DNA from: Alphaproteobacteria bacterium
GTDB taxonomy: Bacteria > Pseudomonadota > Alphaproteobacteria > M2410
NCBI GenBank assembly: GCA_030614785.1
Contig: JAUWTJ010000021.1
Coordinates: forward strand, 1-53,953
Direction of reading: 5' to 3'
Length of the DNA: 53,953 bases
In this document: positions 15,856 to 25,916 of the stretch, piece by piece
Numbering within the stretch: position 1 is the first letter of the stretch
Layout of the letters: each line of letters begins with the position of its first letter
Notes under the pieces: generated by a model
The model's database searches: none
What the model was told of the DNA's origin: nothing
Seen by the model: the letters and a program-made list of their open reading frames with translations, nothing else
Translations under genes and position numbers: made by a program

Positions 15856-17215
15856 GACGCCCTACTTTCACAAATTTGTCCGGATCCCTGACTTTTCCCT
15901 CAAACCACACTTCATAGTGAAGATGAGGTCCTGTACTGCGGCCACTTGACCCGAGTAGACCGACCAGCTGTCCGAACTCTACCTGCTGACCGCGTTTCAC
16001 TTTGACACGATACATGTGTCCATATCTTGTTCTGAACCCGTGGCCATGGTCGATTTCAACCATATTCCCGTAAGGTCCACGTCTTCCCGCATGAACAACC
16101 TTGCCTGCGGCTGTAGCATAAATGGAAGACTTGTATGGACCAGCAAAATCCAGGCCAGAATGATGAGCCCCGCGTTTGGTAAAGGGATCACGCCGTGGCC
16201 CGAACCGGCTCGACTTGCGCAATTTGTTACTGACTGGCATGGCCAGCGGAATGGAGGTCAGCGCCGCCTCAAGGCTCGATAACCGTTCCAGCTTGCCGTC
16301 GATCCGCAGCAATTGGCGGTCGTGGTAGGTAAGATCAATGTCACCGAAGTCTGCGTCGTCCCCGAATTCCACCAGCGGACCACCAATCCCCAATGCGCCC
16401 CCGGCGGGAGATGGCAGTGCAGACTTGAATCGGGCGGCAACGCGCTCAAGATCCAGTCCGGTTTCCGTGAGATAGGCTTCATATTCCTCGATGGACAAGG
16501 TCGCCTGTTCTTCCAGTTGGTTGATTTCCCACGCCCTCGACTGCTCAAGGTCTTCGAGTTCGGTACTGACGCGCTCCACTCGGTCGCTAAATCGTGCAGT
16601 ATCCTTGTGAAACGGTCCTTCGCGGCCACTGACAACCGAGCGTATGACGTCGCTTACGTCCCGAAGACGAGCTTGTCGGCGATCAACAACGATCCGGGAA
16701 ACCCGTTCCGTCGGCTCCAGATCAATCGCCTGCATCAAGGTCGAACTGGCGGCAGATGTGGACGAGGTGCCATTCTCGGCACGTTCGGCCAGGCGGGCAC
16801 GCAGGCTATCATAGTCATCCTGCACGGCTGCATGGCGAGATTTGAAATTCGACAATTGATCATGGCGAAGAGTAAATTCCTTCGCCGTTTCTTCAAATCG
16901 ATCCTGGGTCATGGACAGGACGGCATTCAGCTCATCGTAGGACGATTGCCAGTCAGCAAGCTGAACCTCATAGTTCTGCCGCATCATGGTGAGCTTGCGT
17001 TCCTTTGCACTGATAATCTGTTGTTTGAAGACAACGTTTACGGAGGCATACGCAACCCAAAACAGGAAGACAACAAGCACAGCCACCAGTCCAAGCTGGT
17101 TCCGTGCCGACAATGAAATGAATCTGACCTCGCCCAAACTACGATGGTAGAACTGTCTTTCCGGAAAAAAACGTTCTATCCCAGCTTTGACGTTGGCCAC
17201 AGGTCCCGTGGACAT
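15839..17215 (-). CDS. Membrane-anchored M23 peptidoglycan endopeptidase (LmdC-like)
   Basis: A 458-residue protein with a short cytoplasmic N-terminus, one membrane helix (LGLVAVLVVFLFWVAYASV), a long coiled-coil periplasmic region, and a C-terminal M23 domain. The zinc ligands are all present: HSGLD supplies the HxxxD pair and HLHYEV the HxH motif, so it should be an active DD-endopeptidase. ATG 17215 follows GAGGGA seven bases upstream; the frame stays open to 17272 without support. It overlaps the bactofilin gene. In Hyphomonas a comparable bactofilin/M23 pair shapes the stalk or bud neck, so a role in localised wall growth is a reasonable inference. Confidence 0.92.
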   Translation of the reverse strand: MSTGPVANVKAGIERFFPERQFYHRSLGEVRFISLSARNQLGLVAVLVVFLFWVAYASVNVVFKQQIISAKERKLTMMRQNYEVQLADWQSSYDELNAVLSMTQDRFEETAKEFTLRHDQLSNFKSRHAAVQDDYDSLRARLAERAENGTSSTSAASSTLMQAIDLEPTERVSRIVVDRRQARLRDVSDVIRSVVSGREGPFHKDTARFSDRVERVSTELEDLEQSRAWEINQLEEQATLSIEEYEAYLTETGLDLERVAARFKSALPSPAGGALGIGGPLVEFGDDADFGDIDLTYHDRQLLRIDGKLERLSSLEAALTSIPLAMPVSNKLRKSSRFGPRRDPFTKRGAHHSGLDFAGPYKSSIYATAAGKVVHAGRRGPYGNMVEIDHGHGFRTRYGHMYRVKVKRGQQVEFGQLVGLLGSSGRSTGPHLHYEVWFEGKVRDPDKFVKVGRHVLKS

Positions 17216-17372
17216 CGTTACTTCCCTCGATACTTTTTGGTCACCAAACCCTACTACCCCGATGCATTCCACCGAATTTTCGTGATGATTTCAAGCTCTT
17301 ACATCGAATCTGGCACAAGTTTCTGAAATTAAGGTTACTTTCGGCAATCGCAAGGGATAGCAGAACGTAGTT

Positions 17373-18239
17373 CTAGTGTGCAACAGATCGATAAAAGTGG
17401 GGCAAAAGTCCTGCTTGCGTGCGGGCTTCCACGTTAAAGGGAGGTTTGATCTGCCCCTTGAAAAATTCTGCGACCAACGATTTAAAGGTTCCATCAGGCT
17501 TAACGCCATCAACCTCGCACAGCCTTGTGAACCATTTGACGCCAGTCTCCACATGTCTGATTTCATCCTTGTATATTTTCTCCAGGATTTCTGCGGTTTT
17601 TGGGTCGCCATGATCCCGGAGTTCGGCGACAGTGGCGAGCGTGACGTCAAGTCCCCGAGCCTCGAGCACCATGGGAACAATGGCGAGCCGTGCAGACCAG
17701 TTATCTTTCGTATCGACGGCGGCTTGCCACAATCCGTCATGGGCGTTCATCGCGCCATAGAAACTGCCGAGGTCTTTCAGGCGATTTTCGAGAAGCTCAA
17801 AATGTTCAGCCTCCTCGCTGCCAACCCCGATCCAGTCCGATATGAATTCGCGCGCAACGCCGCCAGCACTCATACTGCCAGCACTCACACCGGATGTTTC
17901 ATCGGTAGTCTCTCCAAGCCGGGCCTGGCACTCCCCGGCGAATCGCACTGCCATGTCAAAGGCCAGATCAATGGCGTTCAATTCGATATGTGCCAGAGCA
18001 TGGATCAGCGCAACACGGCCTTTTGCGCTCCCCGTCTTTCGTTTTGGGACCTGCCTGTGGTCAGTTAAAACGGGTTTTGGGGGTCTGGCCGGACGATCCG
18101 GAAGGCCATGCTGTGAGCCAAAGCTTCCAAACTCGGTCGCATTCTTCCAGCAAACGGCGGCCTTGCGAGCGGCCGCAACTTTTTGGAGCGGTTCGGCGGT
18201 CGTCAGAACTTCAAGAGCCAATTGTGTAACGAGGTTCAT
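17373..18239 (-). CDS. DUF455 ferritin-like di-iron protein
   Basis: A 288-residue DUF455 protein with a ferritin-like four-helix fold. Likely metal ligands lie in HIELNAIDLAFDM, GSEEAEHFELL, MVLEARGLDVT and DEIRHVETGVKWF, giving the Glu/ExxH pattern of di-iron carboxylate proteins. The family is uncharacterised; a hydroxylase or oxidase role related to MiaE-like enzymes is possible. A short insert rich in Ser, Ala and Gly (GVSAGSMSAGG) comes from a 15-bp tandem duplication at 17862-17891. The bcp stop lies 10 bp upstream on the same strand, so the two are probably cotranscribed. Confidence 0.87.
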   Translation of the reverse strand: MNLVTQLALEVLTTAEPLQKVAAARKAAVCWKNATEFGSFGSQHGLPDRPARPPKPVLTDHRQVPKRKTGSAKGRVALIHALAHIELNAIDLAFDMAVRFAGECQARLGETTDETSGVSAGSMSAGGVAREFISDWIGVGSEEAEHFELLENRLKDLGSFYGAMNAHDGLWQAAVDTKDNWSARLAIVPMVLEARGLDVTLATVAELRDHGDPKTAEILEKIYKDEIRHVETGVKWFTRLCEVDGVKPDGTFKSLVAEFFKGQIKPPFNVEARTQAGLLPHFYRSVAH

Positions 18240-18249
18240 GGGAAGGAAG

Positions 18250-18726
18250 CTACTCTCTCAATTCCTTGACCGCCGCAAGAACGTCTGCAACATGATCTTT
18301 TACGCGAACTTTTCGCCATATCTTTATGATTTTACCTGATTCATCGATTAAGAACGTGGACCTCTCGATGCCCATATACTTCCGGCCATAGTTGTTTTTC
18401 TCGACCCAGGAACCGTAAGTGTCGATGACATTGGTATCTGCGTCAGAGGCAAGCGTAATCTTTAGGCCCTGCTTGAGTTTGAACTTGTCGTGGGAAGCCA
18501 CACTATCCCGCGACACCCCCAGAACATCGGCCCCGGCACGGCGAAATTTGGACAGGTTTTCGGAAAATTCCACACTTTCGGTGGTGCACCCGGGTGTATT
18601 GTCCTTCGGATAAAAAAACATCACCAGCTTCTTGCCGCTAAAATCCTTAAGTGAAACGGACCCGCTACCATCCGTCGGCATGGTGAAGGCGGGCGCCTTC
18701 TTGCCCTCAACGATCTCTTGGGTCAT
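18250..18726 (-). CDS. bcp: Thioredoxin-dependent peroxiredoxin Bcp (1-Cys type)
   Basis: AhpC/TSA-fold peroxidase of 158 residues that reduces hydroperoxides in the cytoplasm. The peroxidatic Cys lies in YPKDNTPGCTTES. It is the only cysteine in the protein: the resolving Cys found five residues later in E. coli Bcp is absent, so an external thiol must regenerate it. ATG 18726 is chosen because GAGGAA stands upstream at suitable spacing; the frame remains open to 18888 but that extension is not family-like. It reads into the DUF455 gene after 10 bp. Confidence 0.93.
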   Translation of the reverse strand: MTQEIVEGKKAPAFTMPTDGSGSVSLKDFSGKKLVMFFYPKDNTPGCTTESVEFSENLSKFRRAGADVLGVSRDSVASHDKFKLKQGLKITLASDADTNVIDTYGSWVEKNNYGRKYMGIERSTFLIDESGKIIKIWRKVRVKDHVADVLAAVKELRE

Positions 18727-19026
18727 AGGTATTTCCTCATTCCGGGGCATATCTGTAAGGCAGGATTTTCCGGCGCATATTGCACCGCTTTGATCAAATT
18801 CCAACCCGCAAAGAGACGAAATATAAACCTCGGGAGAAGCATAATGCTGCCAGAACTGAATTTTGCCACTTTTACGCCCGAATTTCACTCCAGGTCTGTG
18901 GATAAATCGAATTCCGGTTGAATTTTCAAGGTGCTAAACGTAGCATCGGCCAACCTTCGGGTTTCAGGGTTTGGGCAAAATTTGTGGTGAGAGTGCCGTG
19001 GGCGGGAAGGGGTTCCAGCCAGGGCG

Positions 19027-22000
19027 TTGCGATCCTTTCGCGAAAGACTGACAGTGGTACGTTCTTCATTACGGCGAACTCTAGGACATGTGATTGAAGG
19101 CCTGGCCGGGCTACTGGCCGTGCTCATCGTCGCTTGCTGCGTCCTGATCTGGCGGCTCTCGGAAGGCGCGGTTTCACTGGGAATCCTCTCGCCGATCATC
19201 GAAACTACGCTTAATTCTGCGGTCCGGGATTTCACGATCAAAATCGACGATGCAGTCCTGCGCTGGTCAGAGGAAGACCGATCTATTCACGTCCGGGTGA
19301 TTGGTGTCGATTTTATTGATGAGCACGACACACTGATTGGCAACGTACCTGAAATCGAGGTCGACCTTGACGCTTCATCCCTCATGTACGGCCAGATCAC
19401 TCCATCCCGGATTGAACTTTTTGGTCCCTCCGCCGCCATCGTCCGCCGCGCTGACGGAGGATTTCAACTCGGATTTGGTGACGAGTTAGTGCCCAAAGCG
19501 CCTGCCGATGAACACATTGGTGTGGAGGCCCCCGAAACCAACCCCGGTGAAGTGCTGGGAATGCTGGTCGAACAGCTTCGCAGTGAAGGTGGCGCGGCAA
19601 GCAAACTGAAAACCTTTACAATCCGGGACGCCAAACTCGAGTTCTTTGATCGTCAGTCGGGTACTTTGTGGGTTGCCCCTAATGCACTTCTGTCAATAGA
19701 TCGGGCGATTGACGGCGTTGCATGGCTTATGGCGGGTACTTTTCGGGTTGGCCGTGAAGAAGTCGAAGTTGTACTCAATGGCGCGCTCTCGGAGGAAAAG
19801 GGAACGCTTAGTTCCGAAATTGAGTTCAGCGACGTTCATCCCTCCAGTTTTGCTGCCAAATCAGGTTTTTTCACCGACTGGGCGGGGTTTGACTTTCCGG
19901 TGAAAGGTAAGGCCGCCTTCGACTTGGGCCCCGATGGCAGTGTGACCACTGCCGAACTTGAACTTTCCGCTGGCGAGGGATCTATCAAACTCGGTGTTTT
20001 GGGTGAGGAGGCTCTCGCCGTAGGGTACGGTGCTTTCTCGGCGAAATACTTTGGGGCGGACCATCTCTTCGATATTCAGCGCCTTCACTATGCTGCCGGC
20101 GAAAACCGGGCAACGTTCAGGGGCACGACCCGGGCCGTATTCGACACTTCAGAGCGACTGCGATTGACGTCGGCGCGTTTTGATCTGAAAGGGCAGGACA
20201 TATCGCTGTTTTTCCCCAACGAAATGACCGGCCCTGCGGCCATTGATAAACTGGATGTTGTGGGGTTCGCAGACATAGCCAACAGCTGGCTTTCGATCGA
20301 AAGCGCGTCGGTTAGCGCAGGACCAACCAGTGTTGAGTTCGAGGGCGATATCGTCGCATCCGACAGCTCGCCGATGGTGATACTCAACGCAAAAGTAGAA
20401 AATCTTCCAATAGACAAATTGGATACCTACTGGCCAAAGACTCTGGGGGTCGGCGCGCGTAACTGGGTAATGGAACGGATTCGCGGCGGCGCGATCACAG
20501 CTGGAGATTTGAAGATTAACGCCGCCGCAGGCGAACTCGCTCAAAAGCCTATGCCATACGAGGCCCTTCAGTTTGCCTTTACGGCTGAAGGCGGCGATGT
20601 CAAATACAAGCGTGGCATGCCCTGGATGGAAGAGGCTGCCGGCACCATGCTGCTAACTGGTCGCAGCTTTGATCTGACGTTGGACAAGGGCGTAATTCGC
20701 AGTGACCTCGAGCAACCGATAAAAGTTGCGAAAGGATCCACAGTCTCTATCGCGGCGCTTCATATCAAAGGATCACCGGTTGTTGTTAACACCAACCTGT
20801 CCGGCCGTGCCGAAGACATCCTTGCACTCGTCAACCATGAGCCGCTTAACTACATGTCCAAATTCGGGCTCGATCCTTCATTTATACATGGTCAGGGTGA
20901 CACTGACATGTGGTTCTCCATTCCAATGTCGGCGGTGCTTGTGCCAGGCACTGTGGATTTCCGGGCGAAAGGACACGTGGCGGGGCTCAACCTGAGTGGC
21001 CTGCCAAACGATTTGACCATTGATGATGGCACGTTGGATCTGGACATCGATCTGAATGGTCTTGTTGGTCGGGGCGGTGTGATTGTGGAAGGAGTGCCGG
21101 TCAACGTACTCTGGACAGAGAATTTTCTTTCTACGGATGGAAACTCATCTGTGTTCAATCTCAGCGCCGTCCTTGATGATGTCGCGCGAGATGAATGGGG
21201 TATTGACATGCTCGGTTATTTTTCCGGGCCCATTCCGATTGAAGTTGTGGCAAGCGGCCGGGGGACGAGTGTTCGGGGGCTGGCGGTCAAAGCCGACCTT
21301 GATCAGGCAGAAATCGAAATTGAGAACTTTGGCTATCAAAAGCCATCCGGCGAAAAGGCCGAAGCAACACTCCATGCATCTCTGGGCAAGGACGGCTCAT
21401 TCTCACTAGACGCCCTCAACCTCTCTGGCGAGAATATCGACGTTCAGGGGTCGATGACCCTTGCCGGCGATGGCCGCATGGAGGTGGCGAATTTTGAGAG
21501 GATCTTCATTGACGATGTGGTCGATGTGGCGTTCCTCGCGAACCGTGAGGCCAGTGGAGCGCTCAACCTTGATATCAAAGGGCAGTACCTCAACATCGCA
21601 CCCTTCCTGGAAGATGTCATGAAGGACTTCGCCACAGGTGGAACCTCAGCAGGTGAAAATGTCAACAAGCAGCCAAGCCTGGGCTGGACGCTTCGCGGTG
21701 ACGTAGACAACCTTTATCTGCGCGGCGGCGTTGCCATGCAAAACGTGCAAATGGAAGTCGACAATGATGGTTCCCGATTCCGCATGATTTCGGTGAACGG
21801 TGATATGGGTGATGATCGTGAGGTTTTTGCCGCCCTGACTACGGGTACAGAAGACAAGCGCCACCTTCTGGTGACCGCAACCGATGGAGGCCGGGTCATT
21901 CGCGGCATCACCGGGGCGAACCAGGTCAAGGGCGGAAACTTGTCCTTGCGTATGGAGTTTGATGACAGTCCATCAGATGTTATCACCGCTGCCCAACCTT

Positions 22001-22728
22001 TGACCCTCGCGGAATATCTCAATGATTATGCCCATGCGCGACAGGAAGGCGATGCGGGCGAGGATGTTCGGAGTGCACTTGGTGAAGGCCATTCGCGGTA
22101 TCGGGATATCAAGACACAAAGCGCCATTAACGGATATCTCAAGATGGATGACTTCCGTGTAAACAAGATGCCAATCCTGGCAAAGCTGCTGACCGTTGGC
22201 TCCCTGCGAGGACTCAGCGACACTCTGAACGGTGAGGGTATCCACTTTGACAGTCTGGAGGCCCCGTTCTGGGTCGACAAGAATGGCATGATCGGAATCT
22301 CCGATGCTACAGCGTCGGGATCCGCGCTCGGATTGACCCTCTATGGAACATTTGATCAGGGGACAGACGAAACAGACATGCAGGGGACAATTGTGCCGTC
22401 CTACACATTGAATAGCGTTCTGGGAAATCTCCCGATCTTTGGACCCATTCTGGTATCCCGTGAAGGCGAGGGTGTCTTTGCCTTCACATACGGGATTTCC
22501 GGGCCAACTACGGGACCGACTGTCTATGTGAACCCTCTTGCTGGGCTTGCGCCCGGTGTTCTGCGCCGCGTTTTCCAGCCACGCGATCAGCTTGAAGCCC
22601 GCCGGGTCCCTGTTGAGCGACTTCAAAACACGCAAATGCCGATTAACCCCTCTGATGGCGCGCCTGGTGAAGGCCTCCAGGATTTACCGGAAGAAATGGT
22701 CGATGGGCCATCGGTGAGTGATGGCTAG
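19027..22728 (+). CDS. Large AsmA/YhdP-like envelope protein (DUF3971, AsmA_2)
   Basis: A 1233-residue protein with one N-terminal membrane helix (about residues 24-43, GLAGLLAVLIVACCVLIWRL) and a very long periplasmic beta-rich body, the architecture of YhdP/TamB-type AsmA-like proteins. Such proteins are thought to form grooves that move phospholipids between the inner and outer membranes. Recognisable parts are the DUF3971-like middle section and an AsmA_2-like C-terminal segment (SAINGYLKMDDFRVNKMPILAKLLTVGS onward, with GTIVPSYTLNSVLGNLP). The start TTG at 19027 lacks a good ribosome site; a GTG at 19054 is possible. Its stop is 3 bp from that of the convergent S9 peptidase. Confidence 0.87.
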   Translation: MRSFRERLTVVRSSLRRTLGHVIEGLAGLLAVLIVACCVLIWRLSEGAVSLGILSPIIETTLNSAVRDFTIKIDDAVLRWSEEDRSIHVRVIGVDFIDEHDTLIGNVPEIEVDLDASSLMYGQITPSRIELFGPSAAIVRRADGGFQLGFGDELVPKAPADEHIGVEAPETNPGEVLGMLVEQLRSEGGAASKLKTFTIRDAKLEFFDRQSGTLWVAPNALLSIDRAIDGVAWLMAGTFRVGREEVEVVLNGALSEEKGTLSSEIEFSDVHPSSFAAKSGFFTDWAGFDFPVKGKAAFDLGPDGSVTTAELELSAGEGSIKLGVLGEEALAVGYGAFSAKYFGADHLFDIQRLHYAAGENRATFRGTTRAVFDTSERLRLTSARFDLKGQDISLFFPNEMTGPAAIDKLDVVGFADIANSWLSIESASVSAGPTSVEFEGDIVASDSSPMVILNAKVENLPIDKLDTYWPKTLGVGARNWVMERIRGGAITAGDLKINAAAGELAQKPMPYEALQFAFTAEGGDVKYKRGMPWMEEAAGTMLLTGRSFDLTLDKGVIRSDLEQPIKVAKGSTVSIAALHIKGSPVVVNTNLSGRAEDILALVNHEPLNYMSKFGLDPSFIHGQGDTDMWFSIPMSAVLVPGTVDFRAKGHVAGLNLSGLPNDLTIDDGTLDLDIDLNGLVGRGGVIVEGVPVNVLWTENFLSTDGNSSVFNLSAVLDDVARDEWGIDMLGYFSGPIPIEVVASGRGTSVRGLAVKADLDQAEIEIENFGYQKPSGEKAEATLHASLGKDGSFSLDALNLSGENIDVQGSMTLAGDGRMEVANFERIFIDDVVDVAFLANREASGALNLDIKGQYLNIAPFLEDVMKDFATGGTSAGENVNKQPSLGWTLRGDVDNLYLRGGVAMQNVQMEVDNDGSRFRMISVNGDMGDDREVFAALTTGTEDKRHLLVTATDGGRVIRGITGANQVKGGNLSLRMEFDDSPSDVITAAQPLTLAEYLNDYAHARQEGDAGEDVRSALGEGHSRYRDIKTQSAINGYLKMDDFRVNKMPILAKLLTVGSLRGLSDTLNGEGIHFDSLEAPFWVDKNGMIGISDATASGSALGLTLYGTFDQGTDETDMQGTIVPSYTLNSVLGNLPIFGPILVSREGEGVFAFTYGISGPTTGPTVYVNPLAGLAPGVLRRVFQPRDQLEARRVPVERLQNTQMPINPSDGAPGEGLQDLPEEMVDGPSVSDG

Positions 22729-22731
22729 GTC

Positions 22732-24561
22732 CTAGAGATACTCAGCCAAAAACTTCACATAGGCGTCTGACGCAGCAATACGATTTTTGGTTTTGGTAAA
22801 CCCATGCCCCTCGTCCGGGAAGACGACATAGTTGACAGGCACACCATTGGCCCGGACGGCTTCCACCAGTTCATCACTTTCAATTTGAAGCACGCGCGGG
22901 TCATTGGCGCCCTGAACGACGAGCAGCGGTTTTTTGATGTTAGCCGCATGAAACAGAGGTGAGATGCGCCGAAGGCGTTCTTCATCACTCTCAGGATCAC
23001 CCATTTTGTCAAACAGACTTGCGCGCATTGAGGCCCACCATGCCGGAATGGAGGAAAGCGTGCGCACCCAGTTCGTCACGCCGAAAATATTGATCCCGAG
23101 CCTGAAGACATCCGGGTGAAAGGCGAGGGCGGCGGCTGTGAGGTATCCACCGTATGACCCACCGATAATGCCAATTCGATCAGAGTTAATCCAGTCCTGC
23201 TCGGCGAGATAGTGCCTTGAATAAATAACGTCCTTGAGGTCGGCCTCACCGTGCGCCTTGATGTCCATCTCATGAAAGCTCTTGCCGTAGCCGCCGGAGC
23301 CGCGATTATTCATGGCGAGGACCGCATAGCCGTGATTGACGAGGTGCTGAATGAGTGGATTGTAACCCTTGCGGCACTGGCCTCCAGGCCCGCCATGCAC
23401 ATAGACAAGCGCCGGGACGCGTTTGTTGGCTGAGGCGCCTTTCGGGCGATAGAGAATACCGGGAATGGGAACCTGGTCGTAGGTCGCGTGCCGAATAACA
23501 GTGCTTTCGACCAGATCCTCAGGCTTCACCGGCCCCGTCATGGCATGGGTCAACTGGATCGATGTGTGGTCGGCGAGGTTCATCGTATAGATGTTGTGGC
23601 CGGCCGTGTCGCCGGAGTGAACAAAGGCCGCTCTTGTTTCGTCGGCGGAGAAGAAAAATCGTTCTGTGGTACCTGGCGGCAACTCCGGCTTGTGAATGGT
23701 CCAGCCGCTCTCAAGATCTTTAAGCTCAACCTCGGTCGCGCCATCGGCATTGATCCCGTGGGCACGCAAGTTGCCGCTGTCGGACAGGGATACGGAAACA
23801 ATGTCCCAGTCCGCAGTGATGAAACAGGCGCGCTCGCCGGTAGCAAGTTCATAGGTCCAGGCCTGAACAAACTCGCTGTGTTCATCGCTGCCGTATATAA
23901 GGTGCTTTCCATCCCGCGTAAAATCGAACACGGAATGCATCACATTGCCGTCGCTGAAAGAAATCGGATAGGGCGCGATTTCGGGTGCCTGAAGGTCAAT
24001 GAGATAGAGGCTGGATTTGCGGCTCGACAGGAGATCGACAAAGGCCACATAGCGCCCGTCAGGACTGACGGCTTCCAACGCCATGCCGTGATTTTCGTAG
24101 AGGCAATGACGACCATAGTCATGCGCGCGGTAATGATAGAGATCAAAATAACGGGCATCTCGTTCATTCGAGATCACATAGAACCCGTCGGTTTTTGCGT
24201 TCCAGCCGAAGAAAGCGGACTTGTGGCCCTTGCCCGGTGTCAGGTCCCGTGTCTTTCCGTCAAGGTCACGGACAAAAACGTGATGGAGCTCGTCGCCGCC
24301 GCTGTCGCTTGTGAAGAGTATCCGGTCATCGTCGGGAAACCAGCTGACGGCATAACACGCATCTGTCTGCGAAGTTGTCAGAGGCGTCTGGGTCTTGCCA
24401 TCGAGGGACAGTTGATACGCATTGAAAACGCCTGATCTATTTGACGACACCAACAGGTCGCCGATCGTCGCCCCGAAGGCAATGCCCTTCGGTGACGGCA
24501 TCATATAGTCGACGGTTGTGAAAAAGGCTTCGGCTGAATGATGAGGTGGCTTGTCTCGCAT
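22732..24561 (-). CDS. S9-family prolyl oligopeptidase-like serine peptidase
   Basis: A 609-residue protein with an N-terminal beta-propeller (about residues 20-340) and a C-terminal alpha/beta-hydrolase domain. The catalytic Ser is in GIIGGSYGGYL, the Asp in VQGANDPRV and the His in FPDEGHGF, the full triad order of family S9 (dipeptidyl/acylaminoacyl peptidases). There is no signal peptide, so it is probably cytoplasmic and cleaves short peptides. tyrS lies 20 bp upstream on the same strand and may be cotranscribed. The stop codon nearly touches that of the convergent AsmA-like gene. Confidence 0.92.
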   Translation of the reverse strand: MRDKPPHHSAEAFFTTVDYMMPSPKGIAFGATIGDLLVSSNRSGVFNAYQLSLDGKTQTPLTTSQTDACYAVSWFPDDDRILFTSDSGGDELHHVFVRDLDGKTRDLTPGKGHKSAFFGWNAKTDGFYVISNERDARYFDLYHYRAHDYGRHCLYENHGMALEAVSPDGRYVAFVDLLSSRKSSLYLIDLQAPEIAPYPISFSDGNVMHSVFDFTRDGKHLIYGSDEHSEFVQAWTYELATGERACFITADWDIVSVSLSDSGNLRAHGINADGATEVELKDLESGWTIHKPELPPGTTERFFFSADETRAAFVHSGDTAGHNIYTMNLADHTSIQLTHAMTGPVKPEDLVESTVIRHATYDQVPIPGILYRPKGASANKRVPALVYVHGGPGGQCRKGYNPLIQHLVNHGYAVLAMNNRGSGGYGKSFHEMDIKAHGEADLKDVIYSRHYLAEQDWINSDRIGIIGGSYGGYLTAAALAFHPDVFRLGINIFGVTNWVRTLSSIPAWWASMRASLFDKMGDPESDEERLRRISPLFHAANIKKPLLVVQGANDPRVLQIESDELVEAVRANGVPVNYVVFPDEGHGFTKTKNRIAASDAYVKFLAEYL

Positions 24562-24581
24562 AACTACTTCATATCCCCTGC

Positions 24582-25835
24582 TTACACCGGCTTTACGAGT
24601 ACATGCCGCTTCTTGCCCAGCGATAGTTTTATCACACCATCCTCGTCGAGGTCCTTCGAAGTGATTTGCCTTTTCTCATCGCTGATGACTTTATCATTGA
24701 CCCGGACACCTCCGCCCTTGATCTGGCGGCGTGCGTCACCGTTGGATTTGGTCAACTCAGCTGCAGTAAAGAGTTCGGGAGCCGGGATGCCGACTTCCAG
24801 TTTAGCGGCAGAGACTTCGATGGTCGGCAACCCTTCTGCGGCCATACCTTGCTCGAACGCCTGCCGGGCTGTCTCAGCGGCAGTGGCTGCAGCCTCAGCG
24901 CCATGAAGTAATGTCGTAACTTCATTGGCGAGGAGCTTTTTGGCCTCGTTCAATTCCTGACCTTGCAAAGCCTCAAGCCTGGCAATTTCATCAAGTGGCA
25001 TGTTGGTAAACAGCTTGAGGAATTTGCCAACGTCGGCGTCCTCGGTGTTGCGCCACATTTGCCAGTAATCATAGACTGAGAGCATGTCAGCATTGAGCCA
25101 AATTGCTCCGCCCATGGACTTGCCCATTTTTTGACCTGAAGCTGTCGAAAGCAGCGGGGTCGTCAGTCCAAAAACCTGGGTCTCGTCCTTGCGACGACAC
25201 AGTTCAACCCCGTTGATAATATTGCCCCATTGGTCGGACCCGCCCATCTGCAGGGTGCAACCAAACCGACCCAGGAGATTGTGGTAATCATAGGCCTGCA
25301 TGAGCATGTAATTAAACTCAAGGAAGGTCATCGGCTCTTCGCGTGACAGACGCAGTTTTACACTCTCAAACGTCAGCATACGGTTTATTGTAAAGTGTGT
25401 TCCATAGTCACGCAAAAACTCGAGATAACCAAGTTCACTGAGCCAGTCGTCGTTGTTGACCATGACGGCATCGGTTGGACCTTCGCCGAAGGTCAAAAAC
25501 CTGGCAAAGACAGTCCGAATGCCGTCCATGTTGGCATTGATCTGTTCGTTGGACAGGAGCGGTCGGCTTTTATCCTTGTCGGTCGGGTCGCCGACCTTGG
25601 TGGTTCCGCCACCCATAAGGACGATAGGTTTGTGTCCGCTTTTTTGCAGGTGGCGCTGCATCATGATCTGGATTAGATGGCCGATGTGCAGGCTCGGAGC
25701 CGTGCAATCATAGCCTATATAGGCGGTAACAATACCCTTCATCAACGCTGCATCGAGCGCTTCCATGTCTGTGCACTGGTGAATGAACCCCCGTTCTTCG
25801 AGGGTATTCAGGAATTCTGAACGGTATTGCGCCAT
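24582..25835 (-). CDS. tyrS: Tyrosyl-tRNA synthetase
   Basis: Class I aminoacyl-tRNA synthetase, 417 residues. The HIGH signature appears in [11 protein letters not shown], the tyrosine pocket in [26 protein letters not shown], and the KMSKS loop as KMGKS, a common variant. The C-terminal S4 RNA-binding domain ([13 protein letters not shown] onward) is complete. ATG 25835 gives the family N-terminus [16 protein letters not shown]; the frame stays open to 25928 without support. It is divergent from anmK, with an 81-bp gap that must hold both promoters. Confidence 0.95.
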   Translation of the reverse strand: MAQYRSEFLNTLEERGFIHQCTDMEALDAALMKGIVTAYIGYDCTAPSLHIGHLIQIMMQRHLQKSGHKPIVLMGGGTTKVGDPTDKDKSRPLLSNEQINANMDGIRTVFARFLTFGEGPTDAVMVNNDDWLSELGYLEFLRDYGTHFTINRMLTFESVKLRLSREEPMTFLEFNYMLMQAYDYHNLLGRFGCTLQMGGSDQWGNIINGVELCRRKDETQVFGLTTPLLSTASGQKMGKSMGGAIWLNADMLSVYDYWQMWRNTEDADVGKFLKLFTNMPLDEIARLEALQGQELNEAKKLLANEVTTLLHGAEAAATAAETARQAFEQGMAAEGLPTIEVSAAKLEVGIPAPELFTAAELTKSNGDARRQIKGGGVRVNDKVISDEKRQITSKDLDEDGVIKLSLGKKRHVLVKPV

Positions 25836-25916
25836 CTTGTCTTGATCTTTTCTCTGGAATTGAGCTCCGCGGGTGTGTATCACGGGTTTTAAGGCAAATG
25901 AAAGGGCTTGTCGCCC

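Noticed and set aside
23488-24435. A 315-codon open frame on the plus strand
   Set aside because: It lies fully antisense to the S9 peptidase, whose triad and family length are clear; it has no recognisable motif or ribosome site.
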